This document shows, piece by piece, positions 1 through 7,715 of a DNA stretch of 35,892 nucleotides. Source of the DNA: UBA10677 sp045654245 (lineage in GTDB: Bacteria > Bacillota > Clostridia > Christensenellales > Pumilibacteraceae). Location of the stretch: NCBI GenBank assembly GCA_045654245.1, contig JAZOMX010000024.1:1-35892 (forward strand). Direction: 5' to 3'. How positions within the stretch are numbered: position 1 is the stretch's first letter; every line of letters starts with the position of its first letter. Under the pieces are notes generated by a model. That model saw only the letters and a list, made by a program, of their open reading frames with translations. It was not told where the DNA came from and made no database searches. The position numbers were made by a program, and so were the translations under genes.

Positions 1-495
1 AGTTGTTTGCTCTGCGTAATCGTAATTATATTGAGCCCGCGCTTTAATCACTGAAACGTAGCCTTGAGTAACGTTTAACACTTTAGCTATATTTTTTTGA
101 GTAGCGCCGTTCTCAAGCATTTTAAGAACTTTTTCTTCATCTTCAGTAAGTTGGTTATATAGGTCTTTTTTGTAGTAATAGTTTGCCACCTTTGTATCAA
201 TAGGGGTATCTTTAACGTGGAAGTTTTCTAGTTGCTTGGCGGTTAAACTTTCATCTTCCTCATCGAGAAGTTCAGCAGTATGACGAACGTATTTATGCTC
301 GTTATTATACTCAATCCTATCTAATTCAATTAACGCTTCCCATTCTTTTTCGGTCACTTCAATCGTGACAAAGCCACGCCCACCCATTTGCACAGTGGCG
401 CTTTCAATATCATCGCAAGGATAATAGTATAGATATTTACCCTCAGTTTTAGCGGGTAGTTTTTTCTTATTGTAATGATATGCTAATTTATCCAT
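1..495 (-). CDS. Partial sigma-70 region 4-like HTH protein (3' end beyond window)
   Basis: The reading frame is open from the ATG at 493-495 to the left edge, giving 165 codons without a stop, so the C-terminus is missing. The visible protein begins MDKLAYHYNKKKLP. It has a middle part typical of small phage or ICE sigma-like proteins, and ends in a helix-turn-helix of the sigma-70 region 4 / LuxR type (LTEDEEKVLKMLENGATQ followed by NIAKVLNVTQGYVSVIKAR). Such proteins are common in conjugative and prophage-like elements of Firmicutes, where they act as local transcription factors; that role is inferred here. No Shine-Dalgarno is visible. The start codon lies only 6 nt after a perfect -10 box, so the transcript is probably leaderless. 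Its position suggests that more of a mobile element lies to the left of the window. Confidence 0.75.
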   Translation of the reverse strand, partial: MDKLAYHYNKKKLPAKTEGKYLYYYPCDDIESATVQMGGRGFVTIEVTEKEWEALIELDRIEYNNEHKYVRHTAELLDEEDESLTAKQLENFHVKDTPIDTKVANYYYKKDLYNQLTEDEEKVLKMLENGATQKNIAKVLNVTQGYVSVIKARAQYNYDYAEQTT

Positions 496-501
496 AGTCC
501 T

Positions 502-535
502 ATTATACCAGAGTAAAGATGACAATGTGTGTCAT
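502..535 (-). promoter_or_regulatory. Promoter with palindromic operator for the sigma-like gene
   Basis: On the minus strand a TATAAT -10 box lies at 507-502, and the ATG follows after 6 nt. A perfect inverted repeat, ATGACA-5 nt-TGTCAT (519-535), covers the expected -35 position, and no good -35 hexamer is present. This is the layout of an operator for an autoregulator or a dedicated activator. The sequence is seen directly; its function is inferred. Confidence 0.5.
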
Positions 536-618
536 ATTTATAAACTTTTTTAGAAGATTTTTAGCGGTGCATTTTTCCGAAAAAATGATGCGGATTTCAA
601 CGCCTAAGCAGGTTAAGG

Positions 619-689
619 AAATTGCACAAAATTGCAATTTCGACTTCTAAAACAAGTGGGAAACCCACTTTATCTTGTTGTCTTAGAAG
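619..689. other. Two consecutive hairpins in the 496-843 intergenic region
   Basis: This lies in the 348-bp gap between the divergent sigma-like and Fic genes. The first hairpin pairs AAATTGC (619-625) with GCAATTT (634-640). The second is a long imperfect stem. CTTCTAA (644-650) pairs with TTAGAAG (683-689), AACAA (651-655) with TTGTT (675-679), and GTGGG (656-660) with CCCAC (664-668). No T-run follows, so it is not a typical terminator. It could be a transfer or recombination site of the mobile element or a structured RNA; nothing in the sequence decides between these. Confidence 0.4.
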
Positions 690-757
690 TAATTATATTT
701 TAATACATTAACGAATTTAAATCAAGTGATAATTTGACATTTCATAAAAATAACATA

Positions 758-817
758 CAAGTTATCGTGTAAGTTATCATGCAAGTTATTGACTTTTAGT
801 TACTATCGTGTTAAAAT
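758..817 (+). promoter_or_regulatory. Fic operon promoter with three 12-bp direct repeats
   Basis: A SigA-type promoter has TTGACT (789-794), a 17-bp spacer and TAAAAT (812-817). Three tandem 12-bp units, CAAGTTATCGTG (758-769), TAAGTTATCATG (770-781) and CAAGTTATTGAC (782-793), run into the -35 box. One unit is slightly more than one helical turn, so bound protein copies would line up on nearly the same face. This suggests a cooperative repressor or activator for the Fic-HTH operon. Confidence 0.65.
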
Positions 818-843
818 ATAGATAATTGATTTTGGAGGTAAAT

Positions 844-1830
844 ATGGATAAATATATTCCACCTTATGATATCACTGAAGAGATGCTTGAATTAACGTCC
901 GAAATAATGGAACTTTTGGGCGAATTAAAAAATGTTAACGACCTTGAAAAACTACCAAGACTTCGTCGTGTTAGTAGAATTAAATCAATTCACTCTTCGC
1001 TCGCTATTGAGAATAATACTCTTACATTAAAACAAGTTACTGACGTTATTGAAGGTAAACGAGTTTTAGGTCCTGAGGATGATATTATTGCAGTTAAAAA
1101 TGCATTTGAAGTATATAAAACTTTAGAAGAAATTAATCCGTTTTCGATTGCTGATTTAACAAACGCTCACGGCGTAATGATGAAGGGGCTTGTTGAAGAA
1201 GCGGGACAAATTAGAACTTCACCTGTTGGCGTTGTTAATCAAGATGGCGAAGTAATACACGTTGCGCCTACATCAAGTATGGTGAACAGCTTGGTAAATC
1301 AACTTTTTGATTGGGTAAACAATAGTAAAACCCAAATGCTTATAAAGTCAAGTGTGTTTCATTACGAATTTGAATTTATTCACCCTTTCCGTGATGGCAA
1401 TGGAAGAATGGGAAGATTATGGCAAACGGCATTGCTTGCAAGTTGGAAACCTATTTTTAGATGGATACCTATAGAAAGCATAATTAAAGATAACCAAGAA
1501 GATTATTATAATGCAATTACGCTTTCAACTTCGGAAGGTAAATCAAATAGGTTTATAGTGTTTATGCTTGGCGTTATCAAGTCTGCGCTAAATGATATTA
1601 TAAAAGATACGCGAAACCATTATAATCACATCAATAATCAAATAACAGCGCTTATGGCAGTTATAGAAAGTTATCCAATGTCGCTTACCGAACTTATGGA
1701 AAAGGTTGGCTTAAAGTCTAGAGATACTTTTCGTAAGAATTATATAAATCCTGCATTAGAAGCAGGACTAATTGGTATGACTGAGCCAAATAAACCAAAT
1801 AGCAGAAATCAAAGATATTTTAAGATTTAA
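844..1830 (+). CDS. Class II Fic-domain AMPylase
   Basis: This 328-residue Fic protein probably transfers AMP from ATP to a target protein hydroxyl. The core motif HPFRDGNGRMGR begins at His180 and is complete, including the catalytic His, the Asp and both phosphate-binding Arg/Asn residues. An N-terminal SLAIEN motif (Ser52 to Asn57) matches the (S/T)xxxE(G/N) inhibitory helix, with Glu56 as the auto-inhibitory residue, so this is a class II enzyme that keeps itself in check. The C-terminal part looks like a winged helix (about 280-328: LTELMEKVGLKSRDTFRKNY), as in many Fic/DOC regulators. I chose ATG 844 over the upstream TTG because GGAGG (834-838) is correctly spaced for it. The gene is followed after 20 bp by the HTH gene at 1851 and is probably cotranscribed with it. 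The target is unknown. Confidence 0.9.
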   Translation: MDKYIPPYDITEEMLELTSEIMELLGELKNVNDLEKLPRLRRVSRIKSIHSSLAIENNTLTLKQVTDVIEGKRVLGPEDDIIAVKNAFEVYKTLEEINPFSIADLTNAHGVMMKGLVEEAGQIRTSPVGVVNQDGEVIHVAPTSSMVNSLVNQLFDWVNNSKTQMLIKSSVFHYEFEFIHPFRDGNGRMGRLWQTALLASWKPIFRWIPIESIIKDNQEDYYNAITLSTSEGKSNRFIVFMLGVIKSALNDIIKDTRNHYNHINNQITALMAVIESYPMSLTELMEKVGLKSRDTFRKNYINPALEAGLIGMTEPNKPNSRNQRYFKI

Positions 1831-1850
1831 AAAACGCTAAGGAAACAACT

Positions 1851-3023
1851 ATGGGAAATTATACAAAACAAATGGAAGATGCCTATTGGGGCGAAAAATA
1901 TGACTTACATGAACAAGTTGAATACGAAGAAATAATTCAATTTCTGAATAGTGAAGATTTTAGGACTTATACTGACGGGTTAAACTACGTTGTTGGGCGT
2001 AAATTTCCTAATGATGCATTAACCCCTATTGAAAGAGTAAAACAATGTTGTAAAGAAAAAGAAATTGATATTAAAGATATTGCATCAATAAACACGTTAA
2101 AAAGCTGGTTTAATGGTGGAGAACGTCCTAAAAAGGGAGATAATGAACGATATAAAATGTTCGTCCTTGCTTTTGCTTTAGGGTTAAACGTTGAAGAAAC
2201 TCAATACCTGTTAACAAAAGTGTATTTAGATAGGGCTTTTAATTTTAGAAATTATAAGGAATTAATCTTCTATTATTCTTTAGGTAAAAACTATTCTTAT
2301 CAACAAGCATTATTTCTTATCGAAAAAGTAAGTTTTCAAGACATAAGTGTTGATAAGACTATACATACTGCTACTCTTTTAGATAAAATTGAAGGCATTA
2401 ATGAAGATGATGAATTAATTTTATATATTAACTCGCATTTTCACAACTTTAATATTTCTAACGTTACAGCAAAAAACACATTGGAAGAATTGATTAGTGC
2501 TTCAAAAACAGTTGCTCGTGAAGAAATGACTTTGCCTGAATATATTGATGATATAGACAATAAAAGGAATATAGATAATATATCAATCAATCAATTATAT
2601 GAGTTCATTACGGCACAAGAAATGAATAAAGATTTTGGAACGTCATCTATTTTTAAAAATGCAGAACTCCCAAAAGAAATAAAAATCAATTTCCCTGAAG
2701 CTGCAACGTTTTCTAAAAAAGAACCTTCAAGTGATGAATTAAGAAAAATTATTATTATGCTTTTTTCTTATGAATATTGGTGCAAAACTCAATACCCTCA
2801 CTTGTTTAATTTATCATTAGATAGTAAGCCCGATTATGATGATTATGTTATGCAGTTAGACGTTTTGTTAACAACTTGTGGCTTTTCTCAATTATATGCA
2901 GGCAATCCACACGATTGGCTTTATTGTTATTGTGCAACATCTTCTAACCCTTTAGATGCTTTTAGACAAATACTTTGTGATGCTCTTTGGCATGAAAATA
3001 TAGAAGTTACAGACCAAGATTAA
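1851..3023 (+). CDS. Divergent HTH-type protein of unknown function, linked to the kinase-STAND gene
   Basis: This is a 390-residue soluble protein with no signal peptide or membrane segment. Residues about 56-160 form a divergent helical domain. It contains NTLKSWFNGGERPKKGDNER, then a hydrophobic helix (MFVLAFALGLNVEETQYLL), then a tyrosine-rich helix ending in QQALFLIEKV. I recognise this arrangement from Clostridia proteins that look like a remodelled XRE-type HTH. The C-terminus (about 300-385) has a second conserved-looking part with GFSQLYAGNPHDWLYCYC and DAFRQILCDAL. RBS AAGGA precedes ATG 1851. It sits between Fic and the kinase-STAND gene and is a candidate regulator of the shared promoter boxes at 3028, 6525 and 7005. 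The regulatory role is inference; no enzymatic motif is visible. Confidence 0.65.
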   Translation: MGNYTKQMEDAYWGEKYDLHEQVEYEEIIQFLNSEDFRTYTDGLNYVVGRKFPNDALTPIERVKQCCKEKEIDIKDIASINTLKSWFNGGERPKKGDNERYKMFVLAFALGLNVEETQYLLTKVYLDRAFNFRNYKELIFYYSLGKNYSYQQALFLIEKVSFQDISVDKTIHTATLLDKIEGINEDDELILYINSHFHNFNISNVTAKNTLEELISASKTVAREEMTLPEYIDDIDNKRNIDNISINQLYEFITAQEMNKDFGTSSIFKNAELPKEIKINFPEAATFSKKEPSSDELRKIIIMLFSYEYWCKTQYPHLFNLSLDSKPDYDDYVMQLDVLLTTCGFSQLYAGNPHDWLYCYCATSSNPLDAFRQILCDALWHENIEVTDQD

Positions 3024-3027
3024 ATCA

Positions 3028-3067
3028 TCAACGAAAAATACAACCGTTTTTTTTCAAATGATATAAT
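3028..3067 (+). promoter_or_regulatory. Box A promoter of the kinase-STAND gene
   Basis: The element TCAACGAAAAATACAA (3028-3043) is followed after exactly 18 nt by TATAAT (3062-3067). It matches the 16-bp box of the promoters at 6525 and 7005 at 15 of 16 positions with identical spacing to the -10. No standard TTGACA -35 is present; the box occupies that position. Confidence 0.65.
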
Positions 3068-3096
3068 TTCTTCAAATTATTAATAGGAGAATTATC

Positions 3097-6000
3097 ATGC
3101 AAACAAGATTGCCATTAAAAGCAGGAACTATAGTTAGTTCTAATAATCGTGATTATCAAATTGTGAAAGTGATTGGCGACGGCGCCACTTCAATCGTTTA
3201 TGAAGCTTTTTATATTGATGGTCAAAACAATCCACATAGCATTTTGCTTAAAGAATGCTATCCTTTTTCGTCTGAAATTTTTAGAGATAATACTAATTTA
3301 ATTTGGAAAAATCAGTCACAATATATTAAAGACATTGCATTGTTTAATGATGCTTATTCTAAAATAATGCAGTTCCAAAATCAAGATGATATTGCAAACG
3401 GCTTATCTACGGCTTTTGATATTTTTACACAAAACAATACTACCTATATTGTTTTTGACAAATCGTTTGGTAAAACCTTTGATAAAATAGATGTAAAAGA
3501 TGTTGGGCTAAAAACCACTTTAGAAATCATATTACAATTGAGTAATATAGTTGCAAAATATCATGAGTATGGTTATTTACATCTCGATATAAAACCAAGC
3601 AATTTTTTGGTAATAACTGAACCTAATTTGTTTGTAAAACTTTTTGATATCGATACAGTTATATTGAAAGATGCTGTAATACGATCATCGGTTGTATCAT
3701 ATTCTGAAGGTTATGCTGCTCCAGAACAATTATTAAAGCAAAAAGATAAGTTGTCTGAAGCTACCGATATTTTTGCAATAGGTGCTGTTTTATTTGAAAA
3801 GATTATGTCTAGAACAGTTTCTAATGCAGATTTGAGTCCTTTTGCAACGTGGGAATATACTAACTTTGAAGATAACTTAAACCCTAGAATATTTAGACTT
3901 TTAACAAGATTTTTCCGTAAAACCTTGTGTGCTAATATTAAGAAACGTTATCAAAATATTAGAGAACTAATTTGTGATTTAAATGAAATTATATCTATAA
4001 TTGTATCTGGCGAACCATATATTATCCCTAATATATACGCTCCTACTAATAGTTTTATAGGTAGAGAAAAAGAGTTGAAGGAAATAGAGAATCTTTTTAA
4101 CTCTAATATTAAAACGGTATTTATTCACGGATTTGGTGGTATCGGAAAAAGCGAATTGGCTAAGAAATATGCCCGCATTTATAACAATAATTATGATGCA
4201 ATAGTTTTCGTTAATTATAAAGATTCTTTAGAAGATTCTATTAAAAATATTCAACTTGCAAATTATGAAGGAGAAATTACACTGTCTTGTTTGAAAAAGA
4301 TTAGTTCTAAAAACAAGGTTTTAATTATTGTTGACAATTTCGATGCTTCGGTAGATGCCGATAATTTGCTTGAAGAATTACAAGAAGTAAGTTGTGATTT
4401 TATTTTTACAACGAGAACAGATTTTAGTGAGTGCTTAACCGACAAACAACAACAAATTAATCTTTCTTCTTTGGAAATAGAAGAATTATATTCTTTGTTT
4501 GTTAACGAGTCAAAATTAAAAACCATATCAGCAGAAGATAATCTTAAAATAAGAAGTTTGCTAAAACTATATGATTATCATACGTTAAACGCTATTCTAT
4601 TGGCGAAACAAATTGCAAAGTCTGGTATTAGTGTTGATGAAATGCTTATTCAATGTCAACGTGGTTTAGATTCTTTATTACAAGAAAAAATAGTAATTAA
4701 AAAGGATAATAAAATCAATAAGGTTTCACCTTTGCAAATGTTGAAAAATACTTTTAGAATTGGTAATTTGCCTCAAGACCAAAAGAATGTATTGGAACAT
4801 TTGCATTTGTTTGACTATGAAGAACTTACAAAAGATAAGATTAGAACTTTAATGAAAGCATTTAATAACTGTATTAATTGCTTGAATGACCTAGTTGAAC
4901 TTGGATGGGTGGAAGTTAAGAATGGAACATTGTCAACAATATACACTCTTCACCCCTTAATAGGTGAACTTGTTAAAATCGAAGTATGCCCTAATCCAGA
5001 ATGCAATACCTTATTAATGCATGAAATTGATATGCATACCCCTCAAGAGTTTTTAAAAGAAACTCTAGACGATATCTATTATGCCGATGCTGTCGAAAAC
5101 AGGAAGACTCTTGTTAAATGCGAATATCTTTCGGCATTATTCTACTCTTTACTTAAAAAGGGTTACGTTGATTTTGTAGCAAAAAAACTTTGTCAAATCT
5201 TTAATGGTAATTTCTGGACCTTAGAATTTTTCGATATTTATGAGTCTAGTTTCTTTAATAGCTATTTTTATAAATTAAAAATACTGTTAAAAGAATTTGC
5301 TAAAGATTCATCTTTAACACTTGAAACACAGTTTTATCTAACTAATATTTTGGAAATGTTAGCAATAGATGAAACAAAATGGTCAAGGAAAAAAGAGGAA
5401 GAAGATGAAGGCGTATTAGCTCTTAAGCATCTAATCTCTTTATTTTATAAAGGGATGGCGATAATTGATAAAAGTAACATCTCGGATAAAACCCCTTTAT
5501 TATGGCTTTTGTGTAAACCGATGATTCAAAGAATAAAAGATTACGTTTACGATTATCAATACGACTACTTTAAACCAGTTGTAAAGTCTATACAAAACTT
5601 AGAGCAGTTGTTTGATATTGAAGATGAATATTGGGATGTTAATTTTAATGGAGAAAAGGCTGAAGACTATTTTGACGGAATTTTAACAACTGAGGAAGAT
5701 GAAGAAGAAATAGAGGAACCTGCTATATTCGAAGAAATTGAAATAAAGACAAAGGAAATGTTTTGGGGAGGAGAAAATATTAAAGAAATTTCCGAATATA
5801 TCACAAAACAAGATATTCCTTTGTGGAGGAAGGTAGAATCTTATTGGAATATTGCAAGTGATTTTTATTTGTGGAAGTTACGCCAAAGTGGCAACATGGG
5901 GACTGTACGCAAAAATATCGCAAATCTACCTTGGCAAAGATTACTGGACCTACTTAATTATGAAGAGCAATTTTGGCTAAATCATGATGATGTAAAAGAA

Positions 6001-6477
6001 AACGCTTTTGATGATTATCACTACGATTGTGATGCTTATAGAGCCTTATGTTATGCTTATTTAGAAGGTAGAAGCAAAAATTTTGATGAATATATGCAAG
6101 AAACTGTAAAAGCTTTCAAAGATAAGTTTGGAGAATCCAGCAAAAAAGATGCTTATTATAGATACAAATTCTACCATTTTGATGACATAAGGGAATTTCA
6201 TCCAGTAAGGTGCATGGCTGAAGTTCTTGACGGATTAAGATGTATTGAAAAACAATACTTAGCTTTTCCTTATTTAATAGAATGTGCTAAAATAGTTGAT
6301 AACAATTTTGAAGATGATATGTTATCTTGGTATAAAACTATTGTAGAATTCGCTTCTAATTCTTATTTTGCTCCAGATGAAGAACAAGGTAAACTATTTG
6401 ATATTGAAATGGAATATCAAAATAAAATTGACAAGGTTGTTCCTCCAAACAATTTAAAACCTATATCTGACGATTAA
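3097..6477 (+). CDS. Ser/Thr protein kinase fused to STAND (NB-ARC-like) ATPase
   Basis: This 1126-residue protein has an N-terminal Hanks-type kinase (about 1-300): a glycine loop GDGATSIVYEA, a lysine in LLKECYPF, the catalytic loop HLDIKPSN (His162, Asp164, Lys166, Asn169) and an APE-like GYAAPEQLL. The metal-binding DFG is changed to DID (184-186). A STAND ATPase follows (about 320-560). It begins with FIGREKEL, then has Walker A GFGGIGKS (345-352), Walker B VLIIVDNFD (Asp413) and a sensor FIFTTRTD. About 500 helical residues complete the protein, with an acidic patch (EEDEEEIEEP), probably a sensor or superhelical repeat region. No membrane segment is visible. STAND proteins assemble on sensing a ligand, so activation would switch on the kinase; many prokaryotic STAND proteins act in phage defence. 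AGGAG precedes the ATG. The gene has its own promoter and terminator. Confidence 0.85.
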   Translation: MQTRLPLKAGTIVSSNNRDYQIVKVIGDGATSIVYEAFYIDGQNNPHSILLKECYPFSSEIFRDNTNLIWKNQSQYIKDIALFNDAYSKIMQFQNQDDIANGLSTAFDIFTQNNTTYIVFDKSFGKTFDKIDVKDVGLKTTLEIILQLSNIVAKYHEYGYLHLDIKPSNFLVITEPNLFVKLFDIDTVILKDAVIRSSVVSYSEGYAAPEQLLKQKDKLSEATDIFAIGAVLFEKIMSRTVSNADLSPFATWEYTNFEDNLNPRIFRLLTRFFRKTLCANIKKRYQNIRELICDLNEIISIIVSGEPYIIPNIYAPTNSFIGREKELKEIENLFNSNIKTVFIHGFGGIGKSELAKKYARIYNNNYDAIVFVNYKDSLEDSIKNIQLANYEGEITLSCLKKISSKNKVLIIVDNFDASVDADNLLEELQEVSCDFIFTTRTDFSECLTDKQQQINLSSLEIEELYSLFVNESKLKTISAEDNLKIRSLLKLYDYHTLNAILLAKQIAKSGISVDEMLIQCQRGLDSLLQEKIVIKKDNKINKVSPLQMLKNTFRIGNLPQDQKNVLEHLHLFDYEELTKDKIRTLMKAFNNCINCLNDLVELGWVEVKNGTLSTIYTLHPLIGELVKIEVCPNPECNTLLMHEIDMHTPQEFLKETLDDIYYADAVENRKTLVKCEYLSALFYSLLKKGYVDFVAKKLCQIFNGNFWTLEFFDIYESSFFNSYFYKLKILLKEFAKDSSLTLETQFYLTNILEMLAIDETKWSRKKEEEDEGVLALKHLISLFYKGMAIIDKSNISDKTPLLWLLCKPMIQRIKDYVYDYQYDYFKPVVKSIQNLEQLFDIEDEYWDVNFNGEKAEDYFDGILTTEEDEEEIEEPAIFEEIEIKTKEMFWGGENIKEISEYITKQDIPLWRKVESYWNIASDFYLWKLRQSGNMGTVRKNIANLPWQRLLDLLNYEEQFWLNHDDVKENAFDDYHYDCDAYRALCYAYLEGRSKNFDEYMQETVKAFKDKFGESSKKDAYYRYKFYHFDDIREFHPVRCMAEVLDGLRCIEKQYLAFPYLIECAKIVDNNFEDDMLSWYKTIVEFASNSYFAPDEEQGKLFDIEMEYQNKIDKVVPPNNLKPISDD

Positions 6478-6494
6478 GAAATCAAAATGAAAAT

Positions 6495-6523
6495 GAGCTT
6501 TCCTTATTGGAAGGCTCTTTTTT
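6495..6523 (+). terminator. Terminator after the kinase-STAND gene
   Basis: A 9-bp stem pairs GAGCTTTCC (6495-6503) with GGAAGGCTC (6509-6517) through one G-U pair, with loop TTATT, followed by a T-run (6518-6523). The Box B promoter starts immediately after it, so the kinase gene is a separate transcription unit. Confidence 0.75.
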
Positions 6524-6524
6524 G

Positions 6525-6567
6525 TTGTCAACGAAAATTACAAGATGATTTTTTGATTTGGTATTAT
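6525..6567 (+). promoter_or_regulatory. Box B promoter of the 6624 gene
   Basis: TTGTCAACGAAAATTACAA (6525-6543) is identical over 19 bp to Box C at 7005-7023. Eighteen nt separate its end from the -10 TATTAT (6562-6567). Confidence 0.65.
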
Positions 6568-6623
6568 ATGGGTGTCAAAACAAATTAATGGTTTTGAAAA
6601 TTAAATTTGTAGAGGTAAATATC

Positions 6624-7028
6624 ATGGAATTAACAAAGGAAACTGCTAAATTAGTATGCAACTTGGAATTTTTAATTGGCGAGTGTTGTGAAAATAATAA
6701 TTCTTACAATGCTTATACGGATGAGTATGGATGTGTTTTCCGTTATCCTGTATGGGTATTGCGTACAGATATAATTGAAGAAAATGGATGCGAAAAAGAA
6801 GTTGATAATAGTTTTAAGACAAGTCTTAACCTTGCCGAGTTATCTAATACTGTTTCTGTAGATGACGTTAGAAATATGTTTTATAAATTTGGCTCAAATG
6901 AATTGAATATTGGAATAGGTTTGATTTCAGTGTTGGAGTTTTTAGAAAAACGTTATGGACTTGACTTTAATGAATTAGAAAGACAAGTAAAAAAGAATAA
7001 AGCTTTGTCAACGAAAATTACAAAATAA
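6624..7028 (+). CDS. Small soluble protein of unknown function
   Basis: The 134-residue protein has no signal peptide or membrane segment. It begins MELTKETAKLVCNLEFLIGE, contains paired cysteines (GECCENN) and a Tyr/Trp-rich strand region (VFRYPVWVLRTDII), and ends in a predicted helix (VLEFLEKRYGLDFNELERQVKKNK). I do not recognise a family. ATG 6624 is chosen because AGAGG (6611-6615) is correctly placed; the frame is open further upstream but passes through the promoter. The gene is preceded by Box B, and its last codons overlap Box C of the next operon. Its short monocistronic unit under the same box as the kinase-STAND gene suggests a shared physiological role. Confidence 0.7.
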   Translation: MELTKETAKLVCNLEFLIGECCENNNSYNAYTDEYGCVFRYPVWVLRTDIIEENGCEKEVDNSFKTSLNLAELSNTVSVDDVRNMFYKFGSNELNIGIGLISVLEFLEKRYGLDFNELERQVKKNKALSTKITK

Positions 7029-7047
7029 AAAACGGCTATATTATACT
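7005..7047 (+). promoter_or_regulatory. Box C promoter of the 7079 operon
   Basis: TTGTCAACGAAAATTACAA (7005-7023) overlaps the 3' end of the preceding gene. Eighteen nt later comes TATACT (7042-7047). Box and spacing equal those of Boxes A and B. Confidence 0.65.
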
Positions 7048-7078
7048 AAAGATACAAAATCAATCAAGGAGATTAACT

Positions 7079-7531
7079 ATGGACAATCAATTAAATTGTT
7101 ATGAAGTTATTGCAAAATGTGGACACGTTGGTAGAGGTTATTATTATGAAGGACATTTTTTCGTTTATGGAGAAAGCAAACGAGATGCAGCCCAAAAAGT
7201 AAAAACATTCCCTAGAGTAAAAAAAGACCATAATGACGTTATTCTTAACGTTTATAGAATTACCGAAGAAGAACTTATTGAGGGTAAAAATAAACAAGCA
7301 AATAACCCTTATTTTTCTTGCGGTAGCAAACATCAACAAAATGCATATTGGGAAGCAATTCAAGATGGAATTAAACCTGAGACCGAAAATCAAATTTCAT
7401 ATCGTAAAAATAAGAACAAATATTATAAAGATGAAGATAAAATCAAAGGTAAAGGTTTTATTAGAAATAGATATAAATATTTGAAACTTAACCCAAAACA
7501 TACAAAATATGATTATGCTTATGCGGCTTAA
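7079..7531 (+). CDS. Small basic protein of unknown function
   Basis: The 150-residue protein begins with a compact alpha/beta-looking part (about 1-70): CYEVIAKCGHVGRGYYYEGHF, then a helix GESKRDAAQKVKTFPRV and the strand DVILNVYRITEEEL. A strongly basic, Lys/Tyr-rich tail with little predicted structure follows (KNKNKYYKDEDKIKGKG). The tail suggests nucleic acid or ribosome binding, but this is only a composition argument. AGGAG (7067-7071) lies 7 nt before the ATG. It is the first gene of the Box C operon, followed within 12 bp by a small membrane protein gene. No family is recognised with certainty. Confidence 0.7.
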   Translation: MDNQLNCYEVIAKCGHVGRGYYYEGHFFVYGESKRDAAQKVKTFPRVKKDHNDVILNVYRITEEELIEGKNKQANNPYFSCGSKHQQNAYWEAIQDGIKPETENQISYRKNKNKYYKDEDKIKGKGFIRNRYKYLKLNPKHTKYDYAYAA

Positions 7532-7543
7532 TAGGAGAAATTT

Positions 7544-7711
7544 ATGTGGATATTAGGATTATTAATGTTGTTATTTGGTGATACTGAAAACCCTTTGCTA
7601 CACGCTGTATATGTGATTGTAATGGTTGTTGGTGCAATATTTAATGATAGAGTTTTAATTTGGGTAATGGCAACTATTATATACGTTGCAAAATTGAAAA
7701 AAGGAAATTAG
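7544..7711 (+). CDS. Small membrane protein, 55 residues
   Basis: A short ORF from ATG 7544 is preceded by AGGAG in TAATAGGAGAAATTT. It encodes 55 residues with two hydrophobic stretches, MWILGLLMLLFG and AVYVIVMVVGAIF plus VLIWVMATIIYVA, and a basic end KLKKGN. It probably spans the membrane as a hairpin or as two to three short helices. It lies 12 bp after the 7079 gene and 4 bp before the small zinc-ribbon ORF, in a tight operon. The function is unknown. Small membrane proteins in such islands can be effectors or anchors, but nothing in the sequence proves either. Confidence 0.55.
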   Translation: MWILGLLMLLFGDTENPLLHAVYVIVMVVGAIFNDRVLIWVMATIIYVAKLKKGN

Positions 7712-7715
7712 AAAG

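Noticed and set aside
734..739. TTGACA upstream of the Fic gene as a second promoter
   Set aside because: No acceptable -10 lies 16-18 bp downstream; the promoter at 789-817 fits far better.
496..843. tRNA or integrase attachment site at the left intergenic region
   Set aside because: No cloverleaf, no CCA-like end and no long direct repeat with the 13.2 kb border could be seen.
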